From positions 1 to 6,428 of the forward strand of contig DCTK01000004.1 in NCBI GenBank assembly GCA_002329575.1: 6,428 nucleotides of DNA, written 5' to 3'. Made by a program: the position numbers and the translations under genes. Source of the stretch: Sutterella sp. UBA1442 (lineage in GTDB: Bacteria > Pseudomonadota > Gammaproteobacteria > Burkholderiales > Burkholderiaceae_F). Shown one piece after another: positions 5,539 through 6,428 of this stretch (position 1 is its first letter; every line of letters begins with the position of its first letter). The notes beneath the pieces are model-generated. The model searched no databases, was not told where the DNA came from, and saw only the letters and a list, made by a program, of their open reading frames with translations.

Positions 5539-6428
5539 ATGGCAAAATTTGATGTCAAAGGTCGAGCCTTATCCAGTCATGGTAAGGGAGACAGTCTTTA
5601 TGATCACGCATCGCGTCAAGTGAAAACCAGCGTACTTGGCGTGGCGGTCTTGTTGACTTTAAGTTTTTCAGCCGTTGAACTCGTGGGCGGGATTCTGAGT
5701 CAGTCATTGGCGTTAATCAGTGATGCGGGTCACATGGCGACCGACGCGGCCAGTCTGTTGTTTGCCTTAGTTGCGAATTGGTTGGCTCGAGAGGGCGCCG
5801 ACAGCCATCATTCATTCGGGCACGCACGTATTGAAGTATTGGCCGCCTTTGTCAATGCTTTATTGATGTTTGCCGTTTTGTTTTGGATTTGCTTTGAAGC
5901 TATTGAGCGAATCTCAAACCCGACAGATGTGGCCGGCGGCAGTGTCATGCTGATTGCCGCCATTGGTCTGACGGTTAATCTCGGTGTGGCTTGGTCGCTC
6001 TCAAGAGATCGAGACAATGTCAATACGCGTGCCGCATTGGTGCATGTGTTGGGCGATATTATGGGGTCGCTAGCAGCCATCGCTGCCGGGACCGTAATTT
6101 ATTTTGGTGGTCCGACGATCATTGACCCGATTCTCTCGCTTATTATTTGTGCATTGGTTGCCCATGCAGCTTGGTCCGTTCTTAAAGAAACGGTACCGGT
6201 GATGTTGGATGCCGTTCCCGAGGGTGTCAATTATGATGAGGTCGGTGAAGCGATTTTGTCCATCGAAGGGGTTAACAGTGTGCACGACCTTCATGTTTGG
6301 ATTATGAGTCCGGGGCATTCAGCTATTTGTGCTCATGTACAGATTACCTCTCACCGCGCGTGGCCGATCATTTTGCAACATATTCGTACGCAGATGAAAG
6401 AGCGTTTTAATATTGATCACGTTGCGTT
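5539..6428 (+). CDS. Cation diffusion facilitator (CzcD/ZitB-type zinc exporter), 3' end beyond the window
   Basis: Inner-membrane antiporter that exports Zn2+ and related divalent metals in exchange for protons. The 296 codons seen run off the right edge without a stop. Six hydrophobic segments are visible, about 31-51, 57-82, 98-118, 134-155, 164-188 and 192-213, followed by a cytoplasmic domain with HDLHVW (249-254). The metal site is intact: His65 and Asp69 in SDAGHMATDA (61-70), and His169 and Asp173 in HVLGD (169-173), the His/Asp-His/Asp set of zinc-type CDF proteins. The SHHSFGHARIEVLAA stretch (89-103) is also typical. The loop between helices 4 and 5 (about 155-163) is short and has no histidines. 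ATG 5539 is the first usable start after an in-frame TAG at 5524, with a weak AGAAAG 8 nt upstream. It is transcribed divergently from the rpfE-recJ pair. Zinc specificity is inferred. Confidence 0.9.
   Translation, partial: MAKFDVKGRALSSHGKGDSLYDHASRQVKTSVLGVAVLLTLSFSAVELVGGILSQSLALISDAGHMATDAASLLFALVANWLAREGADSHHSFGHARIEVLAAFVNALLMFAVLFWICFEAIERISNPTDVAGGSVMLIAAIGLTVNLGVAWSLSRDRDNVNTRAALVHVLGDIMGSLAAIAAGTVIYFGGPTIIDPILSLIICALVAHAAWSVLKETVPVMLDAVPEGVNYDEVGEAILSIEGVNSVHDLHVWIMSPGHSAICAHVQITSHRAWPIILQHIRTQMKERFNIDHVA

Noticed and set aside
5808..6318. Two minus-strand open frames (5808-6080 and 6070-6318)
   Set aside because: Both are shadows of the CDF gene, whose plus-strand translation carries intact metal-site motifs throughout.

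Overview
The window holds six protein genes, one tRNA gene and a few short regulatory signals. It looks like the chromosome of a betaproteobacterium. The block tpiA, secG, tRNA-Leu(GAG) and the pairing of an RpfE-type protein gene with recJ are both arrangements I associate with Burkholderiales and Neisseriales. Moderate G+C and a DcuC-type C4-dicarboxylate carrier, where the nuo (complex I) operon would often follow, suggest an anaerobic or microaerophilic, host-associated member such as the Sutterellaceae. That placement is inference from gene order and protein character; no database search was run.

Layout from left to right. The 5' two thirds of a dcuC-family transporter gene runs leftward from 986 off the left edge. 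A 200-base non-coding stretch follows, with a leader hairpin for dcuC and a strong leftward rho-independent terminator at 1149-1177. Next, on the minus strand, come tRNA-Leu(GAG) (1184-1268), secG (1315-1674) and tpiA (1708-2475). These are probably one transcript starting from a promoter just upstream of tpiA and ending at that terminator. Further right, recJ (2588-4282) follows an RpfE/COG4255-type gene (4282-5343), with stop and start codons sharing one base, so the two are translationally coupled. A divergent intergenic region (5344-5538) carries a perfect 10-bp inverted repeat. Rightward from 5539, a cation diffusion facilitator (CDF) gene runs off the right edge.

The genes serve core functions: glycolysis/gluconeogenesis (TpiA), Sec export (SecG), CUC/CUU decoding (tRNA), single-strand DNA exonuclease repair (RecJ), and transport of C4-dicarboxylates and of divalent metals. 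No mobile element, CRISPR array, phage gene or defence system is visible. I do not see a novel multi-gene system. The points most worth a second look are the replacement of the expected nuo neighbourhood by a strongly codon-biased dcuC, the 10-bp inverted repeat between the divergent genes, and the uncharacterised RpfE-like protein coupled to recJ.
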